Source of the DNA: Desulfofustis limnaeus
GTDB lineage: Bacteria > Desulfobacterota > Desulfobulbia > Desulfobulbales > Desulfocapsaceae
Length of the DNA stretch: 64,000 nucleotides
Direction of reading: 5' to 3'
NCBI RefSeq assembly: GCF_023169885.1
Contig: NZ_AP025516.1
Span: 2,366,501-2,430,500 of the forward strand
The notes below the pieces were generated by a model that ran no database searches, had not been told where the DNA came from, and saw nothing but the letters and a program-made list of their open reading frames with translations. How positions within the stretch are numbered: the stretch's first letter is position 1; the number at the start of each line of letters is the position of its first letter. The position numbers were made by a program, and so were the translations under genes. Shown here one piece after another: positions 33,955 to 42,136 of this stretch.

Positions 33955-34548
33955 CTACGTCTGGCCCGCCGCGCCGGACGAGACCACCACCCGGGATGCG
34001 CGGAGCAACCGATCCTTGTAATGGTAGCCCTTTTCAAACTCACTGATCACATGGTTGGCCGGAATCGTATCGCTCGGCTCCATGGTCAGGGCCTCATGTT
34101 CGTTCGGATCAAACGGCTGACCGGTGCTGGCAATGGGTTTGACCTCGAATTTGTCCAGGACGGTGAGCAGGTTTTTCAACGTCAGCTGTACGCCCTCTCG
34201 CAACGCTTCCAGATTCTTCACCGGCTCCAGGCCGGCAACAATACCCTGGCTGACTGCCCGCTCCAGATTGTCCACCACCGGCAACAACTCGCGGAAGATA
34301 TGCTCGCCGGCATACTTGAGCATGGTGGCCCGCTCACGCTCCATCCGTTTCTTGTAGTTTTCGAACTCGGCGGCAACACGCAGGACCTTGTCGCGCAGAT
34401 CGGCCGACTCGGCAAGGGCCAACTCGAGCTGTTCCTCGATGCTCTTGTCATCCTGGATCTCCGCGAGTGCCTCGTCGGAAGCCGGCGCATCGTCCGTTAC
34501 CGGTTGTGCCTCCTCCTGGAGTTCCTCATGTTTGCTTTCCGTGCTCAC
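33955..34548 (-). CDS. grpE: Nucleotide exchange factor GrpE
   Basis: GrpE releases ADP from DnaK. With GTG at 34548 the protein has 197 residues; GGAGG lies 5 bp upstream of this codon. The in-frame ATG at 34608 would add 20 residues without family features. An acidic N-terminus is followed by the long coiled coil (about 45-110, ELALAESADLRDKVLRVAAEFENYKKRMERE in part). The beta domain with FDPNEHEALTMEPSDT and a GYHYKDRLLRASRVVVS ending follows. It precedes dnaK by 138 bp. A strong promoter lies about 105-130 bp upstream of its start. Confidence 0.96.
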   Translation of the reverse strand: MSTESKHEELQEEAQPVTDDAPASDEALAEIQDDKSIEEQLELALAESADLRDKVLRVAAEFENYKKRMERERATMLKYAGEHIFRELLPVVDNLERAVSQGIVAGLEPVKNLEALREGVQLTLKNLLTVLDKFEVKPIASTGQPFDPNEHEALTMEPSDTIPANHVISEFEKGYHYKDRLLRASRVVVSSGAAGQT

Positions 34549-34652
34549 CACAACCTCCACCATAGCTGAAAGAGCGGATGATTCTGCCATCCGCACGCAA
34601 TTCATCAATCAGGACAGCATCCCGAATACCTGTGCCAAAAAAGCCTGTGCGA

Positions 34653-34681
34653 ACAATAAGGAGCGCTATTTTTGTTGTCAA
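34653..34681 (-). promoter_or_regulatory. Candidate sigma70 promoter for grpE-dnaK
   Basis: On the minus strand a perfect TTGACA (34676-34681) and TATTGT (34653-34658) are exactly 17 bp apart. A 6-bp stem, CCCGGG (34687-34692) with CCCGGG (34702-34707), lies just upstream and may end the preceding regulator transcript. No sigma32-type sequence was noticed. Confidence 0.6.
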
Positions 34682-34753
34682 GCAAGCCCGGGAAAAAAGA
34701 ACCCGGGAGGCAGAGAGACGCGCCCGGCCGGAAACGGAGCCGAGCCTGCAGGC

Positions 34754-36112
34754 TCACTCCTCGTCGTATCTGGTCAGCTTGTTTTGCAGGGTCTTACGGG
34801 TGATGCCCAGGCGGCGAGCCGCCTCGCTCTTGTTGCCGCCGGTCTCTTCCAGCGTCCTGAGGATCAACACCCGTTCCGCCTCCTGCAAGGTCGCCGGTTG
34901 GGGCCCTTTTTCGGCCGCCCGCTGCTCCCCATGTTTCTGGATCTGCAGCGGCAGGCTCTTCTCGGTGAGCTGATCGCCGCGCATCAGAATGATGCCCCGC
35001 TCGATGGCATTTTCCAACTCCCGCACATTGCCCGGCCAGGGATAGGAGCAAAGCAGCTTCAGACAGGACGGGGTAACCGAAAGGACGCGACGGCGGTTTT
35101 TTTCCGAGAAATGGGCGACGAAATGGTCCACCAGCAGGGGAATATCCTCCTGCCGCTGGCGCAACGGCGGGACTTCGATGGTCACCACGTTGAGCCGATA
35201 AAACAAGTCCTCACGGAAACGGCCTGAGGCCACCTCCTCCGTCAGATTGCGGTTGGTGGCGGCGATAATGCGCACCTGCACCGATAACACTTCCTCGCCG
35301 CCGACCCGCTGCACTTCTCCTTCCTGAAGAGCCCGCAACAGCTTAACCTGCATCGCCGAGGTGGTCTCCCCAATCTCATCGAGAAAGAGCGTCCCCCCGT
35401 CCGCCTGGACAAAACGACCGTCGCGACGACGGTCGGCACCGGTGAACGCCCCCTTCTCATGGCCGAATAACTCCGACTCCAGCAGGTTTTCCGCCAGGGC
35501 TGCGCAGTTGACCTTGATGAATGGCCCGTCTCGTCGCTGGCTGTTTCGATGCAGGGTCTCCGCCACCAACTCCTTACCGGTCCCCGACTCTCCGGTGATC
35601 AAAACGGTGGCCTCGGTCGGCGCCACGTAGGTGATCATCTCCAGCAGTTCGATCATCGGCTTGGAGGACCCGATAATCCTGGTCTCCAGCCGCCCCAGCA
35701 AGGGTCGCCCGCGCTGCCGGCGCTCTTCCACCTGCTGATGATCGACGGCGCGCTTCAAACTCAACCGCAACCGGTCGAAATCAAGCGGCTTGGTAAGATA
35801 ATCGTGGGCACCCTGTTTGATCAGGCTGACCGCATCCTCCACCGAGGAATAGGCCGTCATGATGATCACCGGCAGGGCCGGATTGATCCGGTGCATCTGG
35901 ATGAAGGCTTCATGACCGCTCATCCGCGCCATCCGCACATCCATCAGGACCGCATCGAACGGCCGTTCACGGACAGCCGCCACGGCGGTATCCCCGTCGT
36001 CGGCCTCGACGCAGTCCCAGCCCCATTCATGCAACAGCGAACGGATCGTATAGCGGTGCACCTGTTCATCGTCAACCACCAGGACCGTGCCCAGGTGCCC
36101 TTTCACCGTCAT
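34754..36112 (-). CDS. Sigma54-dependent response regulator (NtrC/AtoC family)
   Basis: 452 residues in three parts. The receiver (about 8-120) has the acidic pair in VVDDE and phospho-acceptor Asp58 in LMDVR. The AAA+ domain (about 145-375) has Walker A GESGTGKE, the sigma54-contact GAFTGAD loop, and GTLFLDEIGE as Walker B. A Fis-type helix-turn-helix (about 412-450) has GGNKSEAARRLGITRKTLQNKL. It activates RpoN promoters when phosphorylated. No histidine kinase is adjacent, so its partner lies elsewhere. The flavoprotein gene is 15 bp upstream on the same strand. Target genes cannot be inferred. Confidence 0.95.
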   Translation of the reverse strand: MTVKGHLGTVLVVDDEQVHRYTIRSLLHEWGWDCVEADDGDTAVAAVRERPFDAVLMDVRMARMSGHEAFIQMHRINPALPVIIMTAYSSVEDAVSLIKQGAHDYLTKPLDFDRLRLSLKRAVDHQQVEERRQRGRPLLGRLETRIIGSSKPMIELLEMITYVAPTEATVLITGESGTGKELVAETLHRNSQRRDGPFIKVNCAALAENLLESELFGHEKGAFTGADRRRDGRFVQADGGTLFLDEIGETTSAMQVKLLRALQEGEVQRVGGEEVLSVQVRIIAATNRNLTEEVASGRFREDLFYRLNVVTIEVPPLRQRQEDIPLLVDHFVAHFSEKNRRRVLSVTPSCLKLLCSYPWPGNVRELENAIERGIILMRGDQLTEKSLPLQIQKHGEQRAAEKGPQPATLQEAERVLILRTLEETGGNKSEAARRLGITRKTLQNKLTRYDEE

Positions 36113-36126
36113 CGGATGCTCTCCGG

Positions 36127-36705
36127 TTACACCGCTTTCATCCGCTGCAGCAACCAGGCCATGTTCTCACCAAGCTGGTGCATGGTCTTCAGGCCTTCCT
36201 GGTCGTTTTCCACCTCGCCTTTCTCCCGGCCGTGTCCAATGTTCCAGTAACTCGATCCGACAATGATCATCTGGCCGATGAGGAAAAAGTGGTTCATCGA
36301 GTCGAAGGCATGAATGGCGCCGGCCCGGCGTGCCGCCACCACCGACGCCCCGATCTTACGCCGGTAGAGATCGCCGTTGGCGCGGCCGACCATGCCGCAG
36401 CGATCGATCAGGGCCTTCATCTCGCTGGAGACGTCGGCGAAATAGGTGGGCGAACCGAGAATGATGCCATCGGCGGCGGCCATCTTGGTGATGCACTCGT
36501 TGATGATATCATCCTTGATGACACAGCTGGCGTCCCTTTTCTTGAAACAGGTCATGCAGGCCAGACATCCTTTCGGATTGGTGCCGGCCAGATTCACCAC
36601 TTCCGTCTCCACCCCGGCCTGCCGGAGCGGAACCAGGACCGCTTCGAGCAGAAGAGCGGTATTGCCGTCCTTGCGCGCACTGCCATTAAAAGCCACAATT
36701 TTCAT
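36127..36705 (-). CDS. Iron-sulfur flavoprotein-like NAD(P)H/FMN reductase
   Basis: 192 residues of flavodoxin-like fold. The FMN phosphate loop is GSARKDGNTA (about 8-17) and GSPTYFADVSSEMKALIDRCG is the second FMN-contacting block. A compact cysteine set, Cys47, 50, 53 and 61 (CX2CX2CX7C), matches the 4Fe-4S motif of archaeal-type iron-sulfur flavoproteins, which transfer electrons in anaerobes. AAGGAG precedes the ATG. It is likely in one transcript with the sigma54 regulator that follows. Electron donor and acceptor are unknown. Confidence 0.85.
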   Translation of the reverse strand: MKIVAFNGSARKDGNTALLLEAVLVPLRQAGVETEVVNLAGTNPKGCLACMTCFKKRDASCVIKDDIINECITKMAAADGIILGSPTYFADVSSEMKALIDRCGMVGRANGDLYRRKIGASVVAARRAGAIHAFDSMNHFFLIGQMIIVGSSYWNIGHGREKGEVENDQEGLKTMHQLGENMAWLLQRMKAV

Positions 36706-36969
36706 AACCTATCTCCTTGACTGGGTATCATTTTTGGACTCTGGACGAACGCCGCCGCAACCGGGCACGGTAGCGGTCGATTCTCGTCATCCGACACTTT
36801 CTTGTTGCTGGCGATATATAAACATGGATAAAAAAGAGAGACAATTTTTAATACTCATCCATGAAACTCCATCATCGTCGTTGTTTTTCCGGTTGCGTCG
36901 GCGAGGCTCCGGCCGCAGCCGGCCCACGCCGCTAGCCAACCAATTTTCAAACCGCGGAGGAAGAACCTG

Positions 36970-38142
36970 GTGCGCTCTGAAGCCGTCAACAAACTGGTAT
37001 TGCTCGGCCTGGTGCTGATCATCTCGGCTGTTTTTTTGACCATGATCCACCAGTTCATCATGCCGCTGTTCATGGCCGGTCTGTTCTCCGCCGTACTCAG
37101 TCCAGCGCATCACTGGTTGACCAGAAAGCTCGGCGGCAACGCCCATATCGCATCGATTCTAACGGTGGTGGGCATGATCCTGCTGGTGCTGGTGCCGCTT
37201 TCCGTGCTCATCGGCGTGGTCGTCGCCCAAGCCATCAACGTGGCCCAGTCGATCACCCCGTTCGTCCAGACCCTGATCAACGAACCGACCATCCTCAACC
37301 GCTACATCGAAAAGATTCCTTATATCGAACAGATTCTGCCTTACCGCGACGTCCTCATCGAAAAGGCCGGCCAGTTGGTCGGCACGGTCAGCTCGTTTCT
37401 CATCGACGGCCTCTCCTCGGTGGCCAACCTGACCATCAACGCGGTCTTCGGCACGATTGTCATGCTCTACGTGATGTTCTATTTCCTCATCATGGGCGAT
37501 GTGTTGCTGGGGAAAATGCTCTATTTCCTGCCGCTGCGTGACGAAGACGAGCAACTGCTGATGCGCCGCTTCACCTCGGTCACCCGGGCCACCATCAAGG
37601 GAACGCTGATCATCGGTCTACTGCAGGGCTTGATCTGTGGCCTGGCCTTCGCCATCGCCGGCATCAACGGCTCCGTCTTCTGGGGAACAGTGATGGCCGC
37701 CGCCTCCATCATCCCGGCCTTCGGCACCGCCCTGGTCTGGGTACCGGCACTGGTCATCCTGCTGCTGCTCGGCGACTTCACCGGGGCGATCATCCTCGGT
37801 GTACTCTGTGGCCTGGTGGCCGGCAATCTCGACAATCTGATCCGGCCACGACTGGTGGGCAAGGATACCGAGATGCACGACCTGTTCGTGCTGTTCGGCA
37901 CCTTGGGCGGCATCGCCATGTTCGGCATCCTCGGCATCATCATCGGGCCGATCATTGCGGCCCTGTTCATCACCATCTGGGAGTTGTATGGGACGGCCTT
38001 CCGGGACTATCTGCCGGATATGAGAACCATCCTGCGCCCTTCCCTGGCCAGTCGTCCGGCGGGAGGCCGGCAACCGGACGAAGAACAAGACGAGAAAGCC
38101 GCACCGGACAACACAGGGGACGACCGTGGGCATCGAGATTGA
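36970..38142 (+). CDS. AI-2E family (PerM-like) transporter
   Basis: 390 residues with about eight hydrophobic segments, clustered at about 10-75, 140-185 and 215-350, as in the PF01594 family. NTINAVFGTIVMLYVMFYFLIMGD-like and IWGWGA-type equivalents (GSVFWGTVMAAASIIPAFGT) are present. Members include TqsA, exporting AI-2, and sodium/proton antiporters, so the substrate cannot be named. The start is GTG at 36970, with CGGAGGAAG 8-16 bp upstream. The hydrophilic tail overlaps the CYTH gene by 17 bp, so they are co-translated in the operon AI-2E permease, CYTH, trkH. Confidence 0.88.
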   Translation: MRSEAVNKLVLLGLVLIISAVFLTMIHQFIMPLFMAGLFSAVLSPAHHWLTRKLGGNAHIASILTVVGMILLVLVPLSVLIGVVVAQAINVAQSITPFVQTLINEPTILNRYIEKIPYIEQILPYRDVLIEKAGQLVGTVSSFLIDGLSSVANLTINAVFGTIVMLYVMFYFLIMGDVLLGKMLYFLPLRDEDEQLLMRRFTSVTRATIKGTLIIGLLQGLICGLAFAIAGINGSVFWGTVMAAASIIPAFGTALVWVPALVILLLLGDFTGAIILGVLCGLVAGNLDNLIRPRLVGKDTEMHDLFVLFGTLGGIAMFGILGIIIGPIIAALFITIWELYGTAFRDYLPDMRTILRPSLASRPAGGRQPDEEQDEKAAPDNTGDDRGHRD

Positions 38143-38605
38143 ACGCAAGTTCCTGGTGACCGGCGACGAGTGGCGCCACGGGGCGGTCGGTACCCCCTAT
38201 CGGCAGGGCTACCTGCTCGCCGATCGGGAATGCACCGTCCGGGTGCGCACCGCCGGCACCAGGGGCTACCTGACCGTCAAGGGAGCGGGCACCGGCTTAT
38301 GCCGGCCCGAATTCGAGTACCAGATCCCGCTGGTCGACGCCGAGGAGATGCTGGCCACCCTTTGTCAGGGCTCGGTGGTGGAAAAAGTCCGGTATCGCCT
38401 TGACTTCGCCGGCCACCTCTGGGAGATCGACGAATTCGGCGGCGACAACCGCGGGCTGCTGCTCGCCGAAATCGAGCTGCACCACGAAGACCAGCCGTTC
38501 GCCCGACCACCGTGGGTCGGCCGGGAAGTCACCGGTGTCTCCCGCTATCACAACGCTTTTCTGTCCCGCCAACCGTATCGGACCTGGCCGGAACAGGACC
38601 GCTGA
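38126..38605 (+). CDS. CYTH domain protein (inorganic triphosphatase-like)
   Basis: 159 residues of a single CYTH tunnel fold. It opens with MGIEIERKFLV, the family EIERKF signature. It continues with the basic strands VRVRTAG and YLTVKG, then KVRYRLDF and WEIDEFGG, and ends in AEIELHHEDQ. Short single-domain members usually hydrolyse tripolyphosphate; adenylate cyclase or thiamine triphosphatase activity is possible. The start is GTG at 38126, inside the end of the transporter gene. trkH starts 1 bp after its stop. Polyphosphate metabolism is a plausible link but no evidence is in the sequence. Confidence 0.9.
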   Translation: MGIEIERKFLVTGDEWRHGAVGTPYRQGYLLADRECTVRVRTAGTRGYLTVKGAGTGLCRPEFEYQIPLVDAEEMLATLCQGSVVEKVRYRLDFAGHLWEIDEFGGDNRGLLLAEIELHHEDQPFARPPWVGREVTGVSRYHNAFLSRQPYRTWPEQDR

Positions 38606-38606
38606 C

Positions 38607-40064
38607 ATGAACCTCGCCTCCATCGCCCACGTCTTCAGCACGCTGCTGTTGATCACGGGAATGTCACTGGTCCTGCCGGCGCTCTGCGCTCTGCTCTACG
38701 GGGGGAACGACCTGCCGGCGCTGCTCGTGTCCGCCGTGGCGATCAGCGGCTGCGGCCTGGTGCTGCGCCTGTTTTTCCGGCGTTTCACGGAACTGAGCTT
38801 TCGCGAGGGGATCATCGTCGCCGCCTCCGCCTGGGTGATCATCTCGGCCCTGTCGACCCTGCCCTTTCTGATCCACGGCTCCATCGCTTCTTTCACCGAT
38901 GCCTTTTTCGAGATGATGTCCGGCTATACCACCACCGGCGCTTCGATCCTCACCGACATCGAGGCCCTGCCCCATGGCCTGCTGTTTTGGCGCAGCCAGA
39001 CCCATTTGCTCGGCGGCATGGGCTTTCTTACCCTGACCCTGATCTTTCTGCCGCACGGCATGGGCGGTCTGCGCATCTTCCGGGCCGAATCGAGCCCCGG
39101 ACAGGTCATCACCCGGGAAAAATTCGTCGCCCGCAACCGCGACGCGATGATCTGGCTCTGGGCCATCTACCTCGGCCTCAACGCCAGCCAGACCCTGCTC
39201 CTGCTGCTGGGCGGCATGGACCTTTATGACGCGTTGTGCACCGCCTTCGGGACCGTTTCCACCTCCGGCTATTCGCCGAAAAACGCCAGCATCGGCCATT
39301 ACGACAGCGCCTTCATCGACTGGGTGGTGATCATCTTCATGGTCCTCGGCGGAACCACCTTCCTGCTGCATTACCAACTTCTGCACGGCCGCTTCCGCAG
39401 CATCGCCGGCAACACCGAGTTCCGCTGGTATCTGGTGCTGCTGCTCGTCTTCTGCGGTGCCGTATCGCTCAACCTCTGGTCCACCGGGACGTATGACACG
39501 TTCGCCGAGGCCCTGCGCTTCGGTTCGTTCCAGGTGATCTCCCTGCTCACCACCACCGGCTATGTCACCGCCGACTACGAGATATGGCCGCAGGCCGCCC
39601 AGATGTTTCTCTTCACCGTCTGTTTCATCGGCGCCTGCGCCGGATCCACCACCAGCGGCATCAAGGTGGTCCACTACGTCATTCTCGGCAAATACCTGTA
39701 CAGCGCCGTCAAGAAGATCTACGTGCAGCCGCTGTCCGTCATCTCCGTCCGTCTCGACGGCCGGCCGGTGGAACGGTCGGTGATCGACCTGGCCGTCTGT
39801 TACTTCGTCGCCAATATCTTCATGGTGGTGGCGGGCGGCTGCATCATGGTGCTCTCCGACCGGGTGGACTACCTGACCGCCATGAGCGCCGTCATCGCCT
39901 CCCTGATGAATATCGGCCCCGGCTTCGGGGCCGTCGGCCCGACCGAGAATTTCGCCTTCATCTCCGACTTCGGTAAGTGGTTTCTCTCCTTCAACATGCT
40001 GGTGGGGCGGCTGGAGATGTTTTCCGTACTGGTCATCTTCTTCCCGGCCTTCTGGCGACGCTGA
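38607..40064 (+). CDS. trkH: Trk-type potassium uptake protein TrkH
   Basis: 485 residues, an integral membrane channel with four M1-P-M2 repeats. Selectivity-filter regions can be picked out: SGYTTTGASIL (about 110), FGTVSTSGYSPKN (about 215), LLTTTGYVTADYE (about 315) and SLMNIGPGFGAVG (about 435). It imports K+ with the NAD-binding regulator TrkA. The ATG at 38607 follows the CYTH stop directly; the longer open frame reading 5' to 38400 is only the CYTH gene in another frame. Its 3' end faces trkA with a 7-bp gap, so the two subunits are encoded tail to tail. Confidence 0.95.
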   Translation: MNLASIAHVFSTLLLITGMSLVLPALCALLYGGNDLPALLVSAVAISGCGLVLRLFFRRFTELSFREGIIVAASAWVIISALSTLPFLIHGSIASFTDAFFEMMSGYTTTGASILTDIEALPHGLLFWRSQTHLLGGMGFLTLTLIFLPHGMGGLRIFRAESSPGQVITREKFVARNRDAMIWLWAIYLGLNASQTLLLLLGGMDLYDALCTAFGTVSTSGYSPKNASIGHYDSAFIDWVVIIFMVLGGTTFLLHYQLLHGRFRSIAGNTEFRWYLVLLLVFCGAVSLNLWSTGTYDTFAEALRFGSFQVISLLTTTGYVTADYEIWPQAAQMFLFTVCFIGACAGSTTSGIKVVHYVILGKYLYSAVKKIYVQPLSVISVRLDGRPVERSVIDLAVCYFVANIFMVVAGGCIMVLSDRVDYLTAMSAVIASLMNIGPGFGAVGPTENFAFISDFGKWFLSFNMLVGRLEMFSVLVIFFPAFWRR

Positions 40065-40071
40065 AACCCTT

Positions 40072-41475
40072 TCAGACGGAAAACAGGCGGCGTACCTCCT
40101 GCAGCTGCAGCGAATGGCAGATGACGATGGCCCGCTCGCCGGGCCGCACCTGCGTATCCCCGACGGCAATGCGCCAGACCCCGTCACGATGCACGGCCCC
40201 CACCAGCATGTGTTCGTGCAGGGACGCGTCGAGACGGGCCAGTGGCTTTCTGGTGATCAGCGCCTTCGGCCCGGCCACCAGCTCCACCACCTCGGCATCG
40301 AAGCCGTGCAGATGGGCCACCGAGATCAACTGGCTGCGGCGGATGAATTTCATGATCTCGCTGGCCGCCATGATTTTCTTGTTCAGTGCCAGATCGATGC
40401 CGATGGTGGAGGCAAGCACCAGGTAATCTTCCTTATTCACCAGGGCGATCGTCTTCTCGCCGGAGCCAACGCCGTTTTTATCCTTTACCATCAGGTTCTT
40501 GGCCAACAACGAACTCATGATGTTGGTCTCGTTCTCGCCGGTGGCGGCAATGAAGGTATCCACCTCCTCAACCCCGGCCAGGGACAGAACCGCAGCATTG
40601 GAGCCATCCCCCTGAAGGATCTCGGTCCGACTCAACAAATGTGTCAGGGACTCGGCCCGCCGCTCGTCGGCCTCGATCAACTTAACTTCCACCGCGCCTT
40701 GGAGTAGTTCCGCCACCCGGGAACCGATGAGGCCACCGCCGACGATCAGGATCCGTTGCCGGCGGCTCTGGGATACCCCGAAGATCCGCATCAGCTCGGG
40801 CAGGCTCTTCTCCCCGACCATGGCCACCACCTGGTCATGCGGCTGCAGTTCGCTGGTGCCGCGGGGTATGATGGTGGATATGCCCCGGGCGACGGCCACC
40901 ACCCGAAAAGCGAACGAATCGAAGGCGGCGCTGATCTCTTGCAGGGTCTTGCCGGCCAGCGCCGAGTCGGCGCCGATCCGGGCGGCCAGCATCTGTATCT
41001 GGCCCCCGGCGATCTCGATCACCTCGTTGCCGTCACGGAGCCGGATCAGCCGGACGATCTCCTGGGCCACCAACTCTTCCGGGTGAATAAGCAGATCGGT
41101 GTGCAGATCGTCACTGGTCAGCAGCGCATCGGCCATGCCGTACTGGCGGGAACGGACCCGGGCGATGCGGCAGGGGATGCCGAATTTGTGGCCGATCTGC
41201 ATGGCCATCATGTTGACCGCATCGTTATTGGTGACGGCGATCACGCAGGCCATCTGCCCGGCCCCGGCCTCGCGCCACCGCTCGATATCCATGGCCTCGC
41301 CCCGGATCAGCCGGATATCGAGGGCCTCGTCGGCATCGCGGATCCGGGTGGCATCCGGCTCGATGGCGGTCACCGCGTATTCCTCATGTTGCAGCCGTTT
41401 GGCCAGGTAAAACCCGACCCCACCCAAGCCAAGCAGCAATACGCTCTCCCGCCGCGTCTTCACACCGCCGAACAT
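40072..41475 (-). CDS. trkA: Trk potassium transporter regulatory subunit TrkA
   Basis: 467 residues with the double RCK layout: Rossmann fold LLGLGGVGFYLAKRL (about 10-24), a TrkA-C domain (about 140-220), a second Rossmann fold ILIVGGGLIGSRVAELL (about 235-251) and a second TrkA-C domain (about 375-460). It gates TrkH in response to NAD(H) or ATP/ADP on the cytoplasmic side. The ATG at 41475 is chosen since GGAGGGG lies 6 bp upstream; the in-frame GTG at 41496 adds seven residues. The convergent partner trkH ends 7 bp away. Confidence 0.95.
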   Translation of the reverse strand: MFGGVKTRRESVLLLGLGGVGFYLAKRLQHEEYAVTAIEPDATRIRDADEALDIRLIRGEAMDIERWREAGAGQMACVIAVTNNDAVNMMAMQIGHKFGIPCRIARVRSRQYGMADALLTSDDLHTDLLIHPEELVAQEIVRLIRLRDGNEVIEIAGGQIQMLAARIGADSALAGKTLQEISAAFDSFAFRVVAVARGISTIIPRGTSELQPHDQVVAMVGEKSLPELMRIFGVSQSRRQRILIVGGGLIGSRVAELLQGAVEVKLIEADERRAESLTHLLSRTEILQGDGSNAAVLSLAGVEEVDTFIAATGENETNIMSSLLAKNLMVKDKNGVGSGEKTIALVNKEDYLVLASTIGIDLALNKKIMAASEIMKFIRRSQLISVAHLHGFDAEVVELVAGPKALITRKPLARLDASLHEHMLVGAVHRDGVWRIAVGDTQVRPGERAIVICHSLQLQEVRRLFSV

Positions 41476-41526
41476 CGATCGCCCCTCCGCTACCACTACT
41501 GGTGAAAAAACCGCTTGGCGCCGGGC

Positions 41527-41922
41527 CTAGAACTCTTGCAGGATCCGTTTCACCGTCGCCCCATCGGCACTGGAACCGAAGTGGGCCATGATCGGCTTCA
41601 TGGCCTGCATCTTGTTGGCAAACGAAGAAAAATCGATATTTTCCCGGATCCACGAGCGAATTTCCTGGTCTGCTGCCTGGCGGGGCAGGTAGCCCTCGAG
41701 GATATCGATAAACGATGACTTCTCCCGGCCGGCCGCACTCAACAGCTCGCTTTCCGACTTGATCAGTTTCTTGATGATCGCCACCACCTGATCATCGCTC
41801 AGCGCTTTGTCCAGCTGCCGCTGAAACTCACCGATCAGCACCCTGATGGCCGCCGTCCGCTCCGTATCCCGCGCCTTCAGTGAAACCTTCAACTGCTCCT
41901 GGATGGTCTGCTGCAATCCCAT
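41527..41922 (-). CDS. GatB/YqeY domain protein
   Basis: 131 residues matching YqeY: the N-terminal LKVSLKARDTERTAAIRVLIGEFQ, central KKLIKSESELL, LEGYLPRQ and C-terminal DGATVKRILQEF. The domain resembles the C-terminal tRNA-binding part of GatB, so an RNA- or tRNA-linked role is supposed, but the function of free YqeY proteins is not settled. The ATG at 41922 has AAGGAG 6 bp upstream; the upstream TTG at 41928 is less likely. The second copy of the 133-bp palindromic repeat begins 27 bp upstream of this start. Confidence 0.93.
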   Translation of the reverse strand: MGLQQTIQEQLKVSLKARDTERTAAIRVLIGEFQRQLDKALSDDQVVAIIKKLIKSESELLSAAGREKSSFIDILEGYLPRQAADQEIRSWIRENIDFSSFANKMQAMKPIMAHFGSSADGATVKRILQEF

Positions 41923-41948
41923 ACACAACTCCTTACGATTTAAGGAAA

Positions 41949-42081
41949 CCTTGAAATGTTGCCATTTCGTCCAATCTCATCGTTGCGCAATCACATTTTA
42001 TCCTGGCAATATCATGTATATGCCTGCGGTAAAATGTTCGTGCGCACCTCGATCTTGAACGATATTTCGAATTTTTCAAGC
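41949..42081 (+). repeat. 133-bp imperfect palindromic repeat element, copy 2
   Basis: This is the same element as at 20858-20990 but in the opposite orientation relative to the plus strand, and equal in length. ACATTTTA (41993-42000) pairs with TAAAATGT (42030-42037), where copy 1 has GAATTTTA with TAAAATTC, so two base pairs changed on both sides while pairing was kept. The 29-base loop length is identical. The terminal repeats are less perfect here (CCTTGAAATGTT against AATTTTTCAAGC). Confidence 0.9.
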
Positions 42082-42136
42082 TCCCCTGAAGAAACATGAC
42101 GCCGTTCGGGGCGCTCGGAGCGGGACCGGTCCGCCA

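Noticed and set aside
34687-34707. Intrinsic terminator after the sigma54 regulator
   Set aside because: The CCCGGG stem has its T-run inside the loop instead of after the stem, so it does not fit an intrinsic terminator on either strand.
38664-40187. 507-codon minus-strand open frame
   Set aside because: It is antisense to trkH over its whole length, is rich in Gly, Asp, Gln and His as shadows of GC-rich genes are, and has no family motif.
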